Assembly: GCF_012935325.2 (NCBI RefSeq)
Contig: NZ_JABBYG020000006.1
Coordinates: 124,001 to 188,000, forward strand
Direction: 5' to 3'
Source: Paenibacillus sp. PL91
GTDB lineage: Bacteria > Bacillota > Bacilli > Paenibacillales > Paenibacillaceae
DNA: 64,000 bases
Shown: piece by piece, positions 42,648 to 50,502 of the stretch
Position numbering within the stretch: position 1 is the first letter of the stretch
Layout of the letters: each line of letters starts with the position of its first letter
The notes under the pieces: generated by a model
The model's input: only the letters and a program-made list of their open reading frames with translations
Database searches by the model: none
Told to the model about the DNA's origin: nothing
Made by a program: the position numbers and the translations under genes

Positions 42648-43247
42648 ATGTTCGAACTAAAAACGTATTTCGCCAAGTCTCAGAAAGACATTCGTTTAGA
42701 ATTCGGAACAGATATAGAGGTATGTGAGAGATTGCATAAATACGAGCGGGAAAAGCTGCATATGGATATGGATGATGACACGCAACTATGGAACTTCGTT
42801 CATTTTAGGGATGTCGACGTTATACATTCTCCTATGAAAATCACGATCAAATATAAAGGCGAATCTATTATTGATTTAGACAACCCGTCTGCTTCAGGCA
42901 ACGGTCTTTGGTTAGATTATTTAGCATGCTTAGAAAAGTACATGGTTAATAAACGAGCTGTAACTCTATATGGATATGAGTGTGAGATGAGCATGACGGC
43001 GAGCGGCGACAATGAATTGAAGTTTTGCATTTACTCGGCTCACTTCAAAGAGGCGCTCATTTCCGTAGTGCTGCCCGAACTGGAATTTGTCGAAGCGCTG
43101 CTGAGCGAACTGAAGCATATTTGGACTAAAATGGAGGAACATGGCCTATTCGAAACGGCAGCAAGAGCATCAACTAAAAATATCGGCTTAGGTGCGGACA
43201 TCTTCAAACGTATTGAACAATGTGAGCTTCATATCGTTAAGCGTTAA
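42648..43247 (+). CDS. Hypothetical protein, 199 residues
   Basis: No family is recognised. The protein is acidic, soluble and without signal peptide or membrane helix. The N-terminal half is rich in charged residues (YEREKLHMDMDDDTQLW). A central part alternates hydrophobic and polar residues as in beta sheet (MKITIKYKGESIIDLD). The C-terminal 70 residues look helical. AAAGGAG 7 bases before ATG 42648 and complete codon structure support a real gene. It is flanked by divergent exoA and, 56 bases downstream, the ABC exporter pair, with no terminator seen between. Confidence 0.65.
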   Translation: MFELKTYFAKSQKDIRLEFGTDIEVCERLHKYEREKLHMDMDDDTQLWNFVHFRDVDVIHSPMKITIKYKGESIIDLDNPSASGNGLWLDYLACLEKYMVNKRAVTLYGYECEMSMTASGDNELKFCIYSAHFKEALISVVLPELEFVEALLSELKHIWTKMEEHGLFETAARASTKNIGLGADIFKRIEQCELHIVKR

Positions 43248-43303
43248 CATGATTAAATAGGATTCTCTTATTACAGCTAGTTTGAGGCAGAAAGGGGAAG
43301 AAC

Positions 43304-45061
43304 ATGAGCAAGGTCAATAAGTTGAATTCGCTAACCCACTACAAAATGATGCTAAGCCGCTATCTGCTACCTCGAAAGAAGTCGCTGTTTGCGCTTGCGC
43401 TGCTCCTTTTTTCCTCGATCGGACTGCAGCTGATCAATCCGCAAATTATTCGGTATTTTATTGATACCGCCCAATCGGATAAAGCGCTGGAGCCGCTTTA
43501 CTACGCTGCGGCGCTGTTTATCGGATTCTCGCTCATCCAGCAGCTTATTTCGGTTACCGCAACCTATGTGAGCGAGAACCTCGCTTGGCGAGCGACGAAC
43601 CAGCTGCGCGGTGACCTTGCCGAGCATTGTCTAAAGCTGGATATGTCTTTCCATAAATCGAATACCTCGGGATCCATCATTGAGCGTGTCGACGGGGACG
43701 TTAATGCGCTTGCCAACTTTTTCTCCAGCTTCATCATCCATTTAGCAGGCAACCTGCTGCTTATGCTGGGCATTATCATTTTGTTATTCCGTGAGAATGT
43801 GCTTATCGGCGCAGGGATGCTGCTGTTTGTTGTGTTCGCGATGCTAGTCATTCAATGGATTCGCAAATTTGCAGTGCCGGTATGGGCAAAATGGCGCCAA
43901 ATCAACGCCGAGTTTTACGGCTTTATCGGCGAGCATCTGGAAGGCACGGAGGACACGCGGGCGAACGGCGCGACCGGCTTTGTCATGAACCGTTTCTACG
44001 CGCTGCTGCGCCGCATGCTTCCGCTGCGGAGAAAGGCGTTTCTCGGCTTCTCATCGATGTGGATCACGACGATTATCGTTTTTGCGCTAGGTAACGCGAT
44101 GGCTTTTGCCATAAGCGCGTATCTGTGGAAGGCTGGCAGCCTCTCCATCGGAACGGTCTATCTCATCTTCTATTACACGGAGCTGCTGGCGAAGCCTATT
44201 GAAAAGATAAGGACGCAATTCGAAGATTTGCAAAAGGCGGACGCAAGCCTGCTTCGCATCCGGGAGCTGCTTGCTACGGCTCCAAGAATCGAGGACGGGC
44301 CGGGCGCGAAGCTACCGGCAGGTCCGCTGGCGGTAGAGCTGGACAATGTCACCTTCGGCTATGACGAATATCCGACACTTGAGGAGCTGCAGCTTCATTT
44401 GAAGCCGGGAGAGGTGCTTGGACTGCTTGGACGGACAGGAAGCGGGAAGACGACGCTGGCGCGCCTGCTGCTTCGCTTCTATGATCCGCAGCAGGGAAGC
44501 ATTAAGCTGAGCGGTACGGATATTAGGCAGTGCAAGCTCATGGAGCTGCGCTCAAAGGTGGCGCTCGTAACGCAAAACATTGAAATATTGCAAGGAAGCG
44601 TACGGGACAACTTGACCTTCTATGACGATAGCATTTCTGACCAAGACATTGTTCTTGTTCTGCGCGAGCTGGGGCTTCGAAGCTGGTATGAGTCGCTGCC
44701 GGAAGGGCTTGATACGCCGCTCGCATCGGGCGGGGGCAGCCTGTCGGCGGGAGAAGCGCAGCTGCTTGCCTTTGCAAGAGTGTTTCTAACGAATCCAGGC
44801 CTCGTCATTCTTGATGAAGCCTCATCCAGGCTCGATCCGCTAACCGAATATCGGATGGAGCAGGCAATCAGCAAGCTGCTGAGTAATCGCTCCTGCATCA
44901 TTATTGCGCACCGACTCGCCACGGTGCAGCGGGCCGACCAGATCGTTATTTTGGAGCAAGGACGCATCGTGGAGAGCGGGCCAAGGATAAAGCTCGCTTC
45001 CGACCCGGGATCACGGTTTAGCCAAATGCTTGCGGCTGGACTAGAGGAGGTGCTGGCATGA
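43304..45061 (+). CDS. Heterodimeric ABC exporter, subunit 1 (canonical Walker B, degenerate signature)
   Basis: A 585-residue half-exporter. Six transmembrane helices occupy residues 1-310. The nucleotide-binding domain (about 340-580) has Walker A GRTGSGKTT, Q-loop VTQNIEIL, signature LSAGEAQ (instead of LSGGQ), Walker B LVILDEAS with the catalytic Glu, and H-loop IIAHRL. The partner gene overlaps by 4 bases (ATGA). Combined with the partner's motifs this gives one intact and one degenerate ATP site, as in BmrCD or TM287/288. The substrate (drug, lipid or peptide) is unknown. Confidence 0.9.
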   Translation: MSKVNKLNSLTHYKMMLSRYLLPRKKSLFALALLLFSSIGLQLINPQIIRYFIDTAQSDKALEPLYYAAALFIGFSLIQQLISVTATYVSENLAWRATNQLRGDLAEHCLKLDMSFHKSNTSGSIIERVDGDVNALANFFSSFIIHLAGNLLLMLGIIILLFRENVLIGAGMLLFVVFAMLVIQWIRKFAVPVWAKWRQINAEFYGFIGEHLEGTEDTRANGATGFVMNRFYALLRRMLPLRRKAFLGFSSMWITTIIVFALGNAMAFAISAYLWKAGSLSIGTVYLIFYYTELLAKPIEKIRTQFEDLQKADASLLRIRELLATAPRIEDGPGAKLPAGPLAVELDNVTFGYDEYPTLEELQLHLKPGEVLGLLGRTGSGKTTLARLLLRFYDPQQGSIKLSGTDIRQCKLMELRSKVALVTQNIEILQGSVRDNLTFYDDSISDQDIVLVLRELGLRSWYESLPEGLDTPLASGGGSLSAGEAQLLAFARVFLTNPGLVILDEASSRLDPLTEYRMEQAISKLLSNRSCIIIAHRLATVQRADQIVILEQGRIVESGPRIKLASDPGSRFSQMLAAGLEEVLA

Positions 45062-46818
45062 GCACGTTTATGTATATGTGGCGTTTGATATGCTACCGCA
45101 AGGCATGGTACATCACCAATGCGCTCGTCTGGACGATTATTTACTTAATGCCGATTTTTCCGGGACTTATTACGAAAGCTTTTTTTGATTCTTTAACGAT
45201 TGATTCAGCCGCCGGCTATGGAACATGGGGGCTGATCGCGCTGCTGATAGGCGCCGCGCTTGCCCGCAGCGCCACAGTGCTGATCGGGTTTATAACGGAT
45301 GTGAATTTTCGGTTCCGGATGGGCATGCTGCTGCGCCGCAATTTATTGGAGCACATATTGAAGGAGCCGGGAGCAAGGGCGATACCTTGCTCGCCTGGCG
45401 AGGCCATCAGCCACTTTCGCGACGATGTCGATCAGTCTGAGGAAGCGGTAAGCTGGTCCGTTGACGTGTTCGGCATGACCTGCTTCGCGCTCGTATCGTG
45501 CTTTATTCTCATTCGAATCGATGCGCAAATGACGCTGCTCGTCTTTTTGCCGCTGGTGATCGTCGTTATTGCGGCGCAGCTAGCGACGACTAGGCTGCAA
45601 AAATATCGTTCGGAGAGCCGTGAATCTACAGCGAAGGTAACGGGTGCGATTAGCGAAATGTTCGGCAGCGTGCAGGCTATTCAAGTAGCAGGCGCCGAGA
45701 AGCGGGTAATGGCAAGATTCAGAGAGCTGAACGACAATCGCCGCAAAACGATGCTGAAGGATAAGCTGATGACCGAGGTGCTGGATTCGATTTTCTCCAA
45801 CTCAGTGAACCTCGGCACGGGGCTGATTCTACTGCTCGCCGGACAAAAAATGCGCGGGGGAGAATTTACGGTAGGCGACTTTTCTTTGTTTGTTTACTAC
45901 CTGACCTTTGTCACACAGTTCATTTCGAATTTCGGCAAGTTCCTCACTTATTTCAAGCAAATGACCGTTGCGCTGCTTCGTTTGACAGGCATTTTGCAGG
46001 GCGCTCCGGCTCAGGTGCTGACGGCCGATCATGAATTGCATTTGCGCGAGGACGCCTCGAAGACAACCACTTCGGAGCAGCCTGCAAGCATGCGGCTAGA
46101 ACAGCTTGAGGTCAGCGGATTAACGTATATATATCCTGAGACCGGAAGAGGAATTACGGATGTCGACTTCACGCTGAAGCGCGGCTCCTTTACGGTCATT
46201 ACTGGCCCAATCGGCTCTGGCAAAACGACGCTGGTGCGAGCCTTGCTGGGACTTCTGCCGCAAGATAGCGGGACGATTCGTTGGAACAGATCTGAGGTAA
46301 AGGATGCCGGCTCGTTTTTTGTTCCGCCGCGGAGCGCTTATACGGCTCAAGTGCCAAGGCTCTACAGCGATACGCTGCGCGAGAACATATTGCTTGGCCA
46401 TTCGGATAAGGATGGCCAGCTGGCAAGAGCGCTTCATACGGCGGTGCTGGAGGACGATCTAGGGCATTTGCAGGATGGACTCGATACGGTCATCGGGCCT
46501 CGCGGGGTGAAGCTCTCCGGCGGTCAGGCACAGCGAACGGCTGCGGCTCGGATGCTTGTCCGCGACAGCGAGCTATACGTATTTGATGATCTCTCCAGCG
46601 CGCTGGACGTAGAGACCGAGCAGAAGCTCTGGTCCCGACTATTCCGCGAACGCGGCGATGCAACATGCCTTGTCGTCTCGCACCGCAAGACGGCTCTTGC
46701 GCAGGCTGATCATATTATCGTAATGAAGGATGGACGAATCGAGGCGGAAGGAACGGCAGAGAGCCTGCTTGCTTCGAATGAATCGTTTCACAAGCTATGG
46801 CATGGTGAAGAGAGCTAG
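45058..46818 (+). CDS. Heterodimeric ABC exporter, subunit 2 (Asp in place of catalytic Glu)
   Basis: A 586-residue half-exporter with six membrane helices (about 15-310) and a nucleotide-binding domain (about 355-580). Walker A is GPIGSGKTT, the signature is the intact LSGGQAQR, Walker B is LYVFDDLSSALD with Asp where the catalytic Glu is expected, and the H-loop is VVSHRK. Its degenerate Walker B faces subunit 1's degenerate signature, so the inactive composite site is complementary and probably selected. The start is in ATGA overlap with subunit 1. Confidence 0.9.
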   Translation: MSTFMYMWRLICYRKAWYITNALVWTIIYLMPIFPGLITKAFFDSLTIDSAAGYGTWGLIALLIGAALARSATVLIGFITDVNFRFRMGMLLRRNLLEHILKEPGARAIPCSPGEAISHFRDDVDQSEEAVSWSVDVFGMTCFALVSCFILIRIDAQMTLLVFLPLVIVVIAAQLATTRLQKYRSESRESTAKVTGAISEMFGSVQAIQVAGAEKRVMARFRELNDNRRKTMLKDKLMTEVLDSIFSNSVNLGTGLILLLAGQKMRGGEFTVGDFSLFVYYLTFVTQFISNFGKFLTYFKQMTVALLRLTGILQGAPAQVLTADHELHLREDASKTTTSEQPASMRLEQLEVSGLTYIYPETGRGITDVDFTLKRGSFTVITGPIGSGKTTLVRALLGLLPQDSGTIRWNRSEVKDAGSFFVPPRSAYTAQVPRLYSDTLRENILLGHSDKDGQLARALHTAVLEDDLGHLQDGLDTVIGPRGVKLSGGQAQRTAAARMLVRDSELYVFDDLSSALDVETEQKLWSRLFRERGDATCLVVSHRKTALAQADHIIVMKDGRIEAEGTAESLLASNESFHKLWHGEES

Positions 46819-46892
46819 CGAATCCATTTTATTTGGTTTCCCGCAAGGCAAGCTATTGCAAGGCTGCTAAACCATAATCAGGAGGTATTCAA

Positions 46893-47297
46893 ATGAAGCA
46901 AATGGAGCAACAAAGCGGCGAAACGGTCAAAAGTCCGATATTGAACAAGGTAGGATCTATTTTTGTTCCGGTTAAGGATATCGAGAAATCGCGGGATTGG
47001 TATTGCCGGCTGCTCGGACTTCCGAATGATTGCGAAATAATGAATGGGCATCTTTGTCCATTGCCGATGCAGGGCACCGGCCTTATTTTGGATACGATGC
47101 CGATGTGGGGCGGGAAGGAGCCTGGCGGAGCTCCTAATCTAAGGACGCCGGCTTTTATGCTAATGACGAATGATCTTAAGACATCTTATGATTTTGCTGT
47201 CGCCAATCAGGTGAACCTTGTAACGGATATTCAGCATGATCATTGGTTTGTCATTAAGGACCTGGATGACAATATGCTTATGATTTGCAGGGAGTAA
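46893..47297 (+). CDS. VOC superfamily (glyoxalase/bleomycin-resistance fold) protein
   Basis: A 134-residue single-domain protein with two VOC half-repeats. The first starts VGSIFVPVKDIEKSRDWYCRLLGL and the second AFMLMTNDLKTSYDFAVANQV, ending FVIKDLDDNMLMICRE. Possible metal ligands include His and Glu near the strand ends, but the set is incomplete, so activity is uncertain. An AGGAGG ribosome site precedes ATG 46893. It follows the exporter operon by 74 bases and is closed by a terminator. Confidence 0.8.
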   Translation: MKQMEQQSGETVKSPILNKVGSIFVPVKDIEKSRDWYCRLLGLPNDCEIMNGHLCPLPMQGTGLILDTMPMWGGKEPGGAPNLRTPAFMLMTNDLKTSYDFAVANQVNLVTDIQHDHWFVIKDLDDNMLMICRE

Positions 47298-47321
47298 CAA
47301 GCGATAGGATTGCAAAATAGG

Positions 47322-47361
47322 GCTGGGTGCCTCTCCCATTGGAGAAGGCACTCGGCTTTTT
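47322..47361 (+). terminator. Terminator after the VOC gene
   Basis: GCTGGGTGCCT pairs with AGGCACTCGGC with an inner CTCCC/GGAG extension; T5 follows. Confidence 0.88.
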
Positions 47362-47377
47362 GCTTTATAAAAGTTAG

Positions 47378-47428
47378 TTGACATCCACTTACCCTAATGA
47401 TAGGATGAATATATACTAATTATAGGAT
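47378..47428 (+). promoter_or_regulatory. Promoter of the pirin-WrbA operon with an overlapping direct repeat
   Basis: TTGACA (47378-47383), 17-bp spacer and TAGGAT (47401-47406). The 7-mer ATAGGAT occurs at 47400-47406 (over the -10) and again at 47422-47428, 22 bp apart, which could be a repressor site. Confidence 0.6.
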
Positions 47429-47468
47429 TCACAAAATTAAGATATATAGCAAGAGAGGAGGCTAAATC

Positions 47469-48236
47469 ATGAAGATGAACGTATATACGCCATTGCAGCA
47501 AGCGACGGGCTCCTTTGAAGGAGGCAGAATCATTGAGCAGAAGCCGATCGGGTTCCCTCAGGATTTGGGTGCGGTTAAGCGGGTTGGGCCTTTATTTTAC
47601 TGGGCTTGGGCACATGCCATGGAGGGTGGCAGCATTGGGCTTCATCCGCATAAAGGGTTTGAAATTATGACCTATGTCGTGAATGGGCAAGTCTCGCACG
47701 GAGACACGCTTGGAACGGAAAGCACCGTAGGTCCTGGCGGCGCTCAAGTGATGCAGACAGGTTCCGGCGTATCGCATCGCGAGAAAATAGATGGGCCTGA
47801 CGCTGAGATCTTTCAAATATGGTTTGAGCCCGATCTGGAGGAAGCGATCAAAAGGAGACCTACCTACAACGAATATGTTGCCGAGAACTTTCCTTGGGCT
47901 AATAATGATCACGTTCAGAAGAAGACCATTCTTGGTGAGGGATCTCCCATTCATTTGGTAACGGATGCACAAATGTGGGATATTTCATTGGACGCTGGCA
48001 GCGAGTATGAGCACACGATTCCTGAAGGCTATTCCATCGCAGCATTAGCCATTCGAGGAAATGGCAAGTGGAGCATAAGGGGAGAAACGACTTCATTCCA
48101 GCATAAAGACTTTACCGTGCTGGAGGCAGGCAGTACTCAGTCAGAGACGGTACGCTTGGCAAGCGAGCAGGAAAAAGTACGCATGATCGTCATTCAACTG
48201 CCGAATCAAGTCGCTTACGAGCTGTATCAGCGTTAA
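47469..48236 (+). CDS. Pirin family protein
   Basis: A 255-residue bicupin. The N-terminal cupin has the metal-binding set IGLHPHKGFEIMTYVVNGQVSH plus VMQTGSGVSHREK. The C-terminal cupin-like domain (about 150-250) lacks the full ligand set, as usual. Bacterial pirins of this type can act as quercetinases or redox-linked regulators; the role here is unknown. GAGAGGAGG precedes ATG 47469. The WrbA-like gene follows 36 bases after its corrected end, so the two form an operon, a frequent pairing that suggests a quinone or redox stress response. Confidence 0.88.
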   Translation: MKMNVYTPLQQATGSFEGGRIIEQKPIGFPQDLGAVKRVGPLFYWAWAHAMEGGSIGLHPHKGFEIMTYVVNGQVSHGDTLGTESTVGPGGAQVMQTGSGVSHREKIDGPDAEIFQIWFEPDLEEAIKRRPTYNEYVAENFPWANNDHVQKKTILGEGSPIHLVTDAQMWDISLDAGSEYEHTIPEGYSIAALAIRGNGKWSIRGETTSFQHKDFTVLEAGSTQSETVRLASEQEKVRMIVIQLPNQVAYELYQR

Positions 48237-48272
48237 TCATTTCGAACATAAACATTTGAGGAGATGAGCAGG

Positions 48273-48887
48273 ATGTCAACGATTAAACTAGCTATTATCT
48301 ATTACAGTGTAACGGGAACGAATTATCAAATGGCGCAATGGGCTGAGGAAGGCGCAAAGGAAGCGGGCGCTGAGGTGAGAATTTTGAAGACCCCGGAGCT
48401 GGCAGACGAGGAAGCGATTCAAGCGAATCCGATTTGGAGGGCGCATGTTGCTGCGACGGTGGAAATTCCTGAAGTTTCCTACCAGGACTTGGAATGGGCT
48501 GATGCGATTATTTTCAGCATCCCGTCTCGTTTTGGCGGCATGCCGGGTCCGGTTAAGCAGTTTTTGGATTCGACGGGCTCGCTGTGGTTTAATGGCAAGC
48601 TTGTCAATAAAGTCGTAAGCGCAATGACCTCGGCTCAAAATGCGCACGGCGGACAAGAGCAAACGATTCTTAGCTTATACACCTCGATGTATCACTGGGG
48701 AGCGATCGTCGCTGCGCCAGGCTATTCAAGTCCTGTTACCTTCGAAGCTGGCGGCAATCCATATGGAACGAGTGTGACGGTTCAGGGCGGGAAAATGGTG
48801 GAGGACGTCAAAGTAGCGGTTGAATACCAAGCGAAACGGACCGTAAATGTAGCGCAGTGGGTAAAGCTCGGACAAGCTCAAGCGTAA
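48273..48887 (+). CDS. NAD(P)H:quinone oxidoreductase, WrbA type
   Basis: A 204-residue flavodoxin-like protein. The phosphate-binding loop YYSVTGTNYQMAQWAEEGA, the middle motif WADAIIFSIPSRFGGMPGPVKQFLDSTGSLW and NAHGGQEQTILSLYTSMYHWGAIV match WrbA. It reduces quinones by two electrons using FMN. GAGGAG at 48258-48263 touches an ATG at 48264 and is correctly spaced for ATG 48273, which is therefore chosen. It is co-transcribed with the pirin gene. Confidence 0.9.
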   Translation: MSTIKLAIIYYSVTGTNYQMAQWAEEGAKEAGAEVRILKTPELADEEAIQANPIWRAHVAATVEIPEVSYQDLEWADAIIFSIPSRFGGMPGPVKQFLDSTGSLWFNGKLVNKVVSAMTSAQNAHGGQEQTILSLYTSMYHWGAIVAAPGYSSPVTFEAGGNPYGTSVTVQGGKMVEDVKVAVEYQAKRTVNVAQWVKLGQAQA

Positions 48888-48912
48888 GCTTAAAGGAGCT
48901 AAAAAGGAATGA

Positions 48913-48943
48913 AGAGGCGGCGTGAGGCTTGCCTCTTTTTTTT
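48913..48943 (+). terminator. Terminator of the pirin-WrbA operon
   Basis: AGAGGC (48913-48918) pairs with GCCTCT (48931-48936), followed by T7-T8. Confidence 0.75.
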
Positions 48944-49052
48944 GTGTGTAAGGCTTCTGTTGGCAAGCAAAAGAATAAGAGATAAGATAGGGCTAGAGTG
49001 ATGCTGCATGCATCTTTTACTATGGAAATGCAAAGGGGAGCTAAGGCAAATC

Positions 49053-49523
49053 ATGCTGAATATAAATCAACGCTTGCTGCAGATGGAACAGGAAGAGCAG
49101 GAGCTTCGCTTTGAGACCTTTACGAATGATACAGCATTGGAGTTAGGCTTGGAGATTGTGGAGGAGGCGCGTCGCAGCGGCAAGCGCATCACGGTTGATA
49201 TTACCCGGTCAGGCCAGCGATTATTTCTGCATGCAATGGAAGGTACAACGGTGGAGAACGAGGACTGGATTCGCCGCAAAAATAATGCAGTAAAACATTT
49301 TGGCACAAGCTCTTGGCATGTGGCCTGCAGGCTTCGCAATGAAGGAACGACGATGGAGGAGAAGCATGGGCTACCTCTTGCCGATTATGTAGGAGCTGGA
49401 GGGGCGTTCCCGCTTATCGTTGAGGGTGAAGGGCAGATCGGCACGATTACCGTATCCGGCTTGCCGGACCAGGAGGATCATGATCTGCTTATTTCCGTGC
49501 TGCGCCGCTACTTATCGAAGTAA
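49053..49523 (+). CDS. UPF0303 (heme-degrading-domain-like) protein
   Basis: A protein of about 156 residues matching the UPF0303 family, related to DUF336/HbpS-like proteins: ALELGLEIVEEARRSGKRITVDITRSGQRLF, the hallmark EDWIRRKNNAVKHFGTSSW, and LADYVGAGGAFPLIVEGEGQIGTITVSGLPDQEDHDLL. No signal peptide. ATG 49053 is chosen because AAGG lies 6 bases upstream and the family starts near here; the frame is open to 49008. Biochemical function is unknown. Confidence 0.82.
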   Translation: MLNINQRLLQMEQEEQELRFETFTNDTALELGLEIVEEARRSGKRITVDITRSGQRLFLHAMEGTTVENEDWIRRKNNAVKHFGTSSWHVACRLRNEGTTMEEKHGLPLADYVGAGGAFPLIVEGEGQIGTITVSGLPDQEDHDLLISVLRRYLSK

Positions 49524-49603
49524 CTAATGACGCATTTTAAAAGCCAAGTATTGATTTTAACTAATATAAGCGACATAAGTGGGCTTGGAAGGCGGGAATT
49601 GCA

Positions 49604-50434
49604 GTGGACGCTGCTGGCTTGAGAACATTTTGGAAATCGTATTTGACCGGTTTGCAATTGCATGTGGCCGTTGTGGAGTATACGAAGGTACCGCTCTCGT
49701 GGAATGACGACAATTACACGCCTGACGTGAATAAGCTTTATTATATTCAAGAGGGCGAGGGATACATAAAAATTGGGGATCGCATCTATTATCCGAAAGC
49801 TGGCGATCTATGTTTGCTGCCAGCGGATGTGACCCAATCCTATGGCACGATCAATACGAATACGTTCGGCAAATATTGGTGCCATTTTACGGCGAAGCTG
49901 GGCAATTTCAATCTTTTTCAAGTGCTTGAGCTGCCAGTCATACTGACGGTAACCGATCATCCGGCATTAAAAGATAAATTCGATCGTCTTAGGTATCATC
50001 ATAAGAGCGAGGAGTGGACGGCTGACCTGCACGTGCAAGCGATCTTCCTCGAAATGATGGCGATGTTTCTGGAGCAGACCGATCGGGTTACGATTAACAC
50101 GCCGACAACAAGCTCGTTTGAGAAGATGAACGTTGTGCTTTCCTATATCGAGGAGCATCTTTCCGAAAATATTTCGGTCGATACGCTGGCGCAGCTGGTT
50201 CATTTTCACCCCAATTATTTCATACGCATGTTCAAAAATACGACCGGGCTCTCGCCGATTCAATATGTGAACCGCAAGCGTATGGACAAGGCAAGGGAGC
50301 TGCTTAGCTTTACCTCTCTAAGCATCTCTGCCGTAGCTGAAGCGCTGGGGATGGATGCGACATACTTCTCGCGGCTCTTTAAGGAGTACACGGCGCTTTC
50401 GCCAAGCGAGTACAGAGAGCTTTTGCTCAAATAG
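49604..50434 (+). CDS. AraC family transcriptional regulator
   Basis: A 276-residue regulator. An N-terminal AraC-binding cupin covers about residues 15-150 (LYYIQEGEGYIKIGDRIYYPKAGDLCLLPADVTQSY). The C-terminal double helix-turn-helix covers about 175-275 (LSENISVDTLAQLVHFHPNYFIRMFKNTTGLSPIQYV, ending DATYFSRLFKEYTALSPSEYR). The start is GTG 49604 with GGAAGG about 11 bases upstream. It is convergent with the PhyH-HEAT gene. A target is not evident; no phased direct repeat was found in its own upstream gap. Confidence 0.85.
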   Translation: MDAAGLRTFWKSYLTGLQLHVAVVEYTKVPLSWNDDNYTPDVNKLYYIQEGEGYIKIGDRIYYPKAGDLCLLPADVTQSYGTINTNTFGKYWCHFTAKLGNFNLFQVLELPVILTVTDHPALKDKFDRLRYHHKSEEWTADLHVQAIFLEMMAMFLEQTDRVTINTPTTSSFEKMNVVLSYIEEHLSENISVDTLAQLVHFHPNYFIRMFKNTTGLSPIQYVNRKRMDKARELLSFTSLSISAVAEALGMDATYFSRLFKEYTALSPSEYRELLLK

Positions 50435-50451
50435 AGCTTATCGGCCAGACC

Positions 50452-50497
50452 AATAAACAAAGAACCGCGGCAGAAATGCCATGGTTCTTTGTTTATT
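50452..50497. terminator. Bidirectional terminator between the AraC and PhyH-HEAT genes
   Basis: AATAAACAAAGAACC (50452-50466) pairs perfectly over 15 bp with GGTTCTTTGTTTATT (50483-50497). Confidence 0.9.
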
Positions 50498-50502
50498 GCA
50501 GA

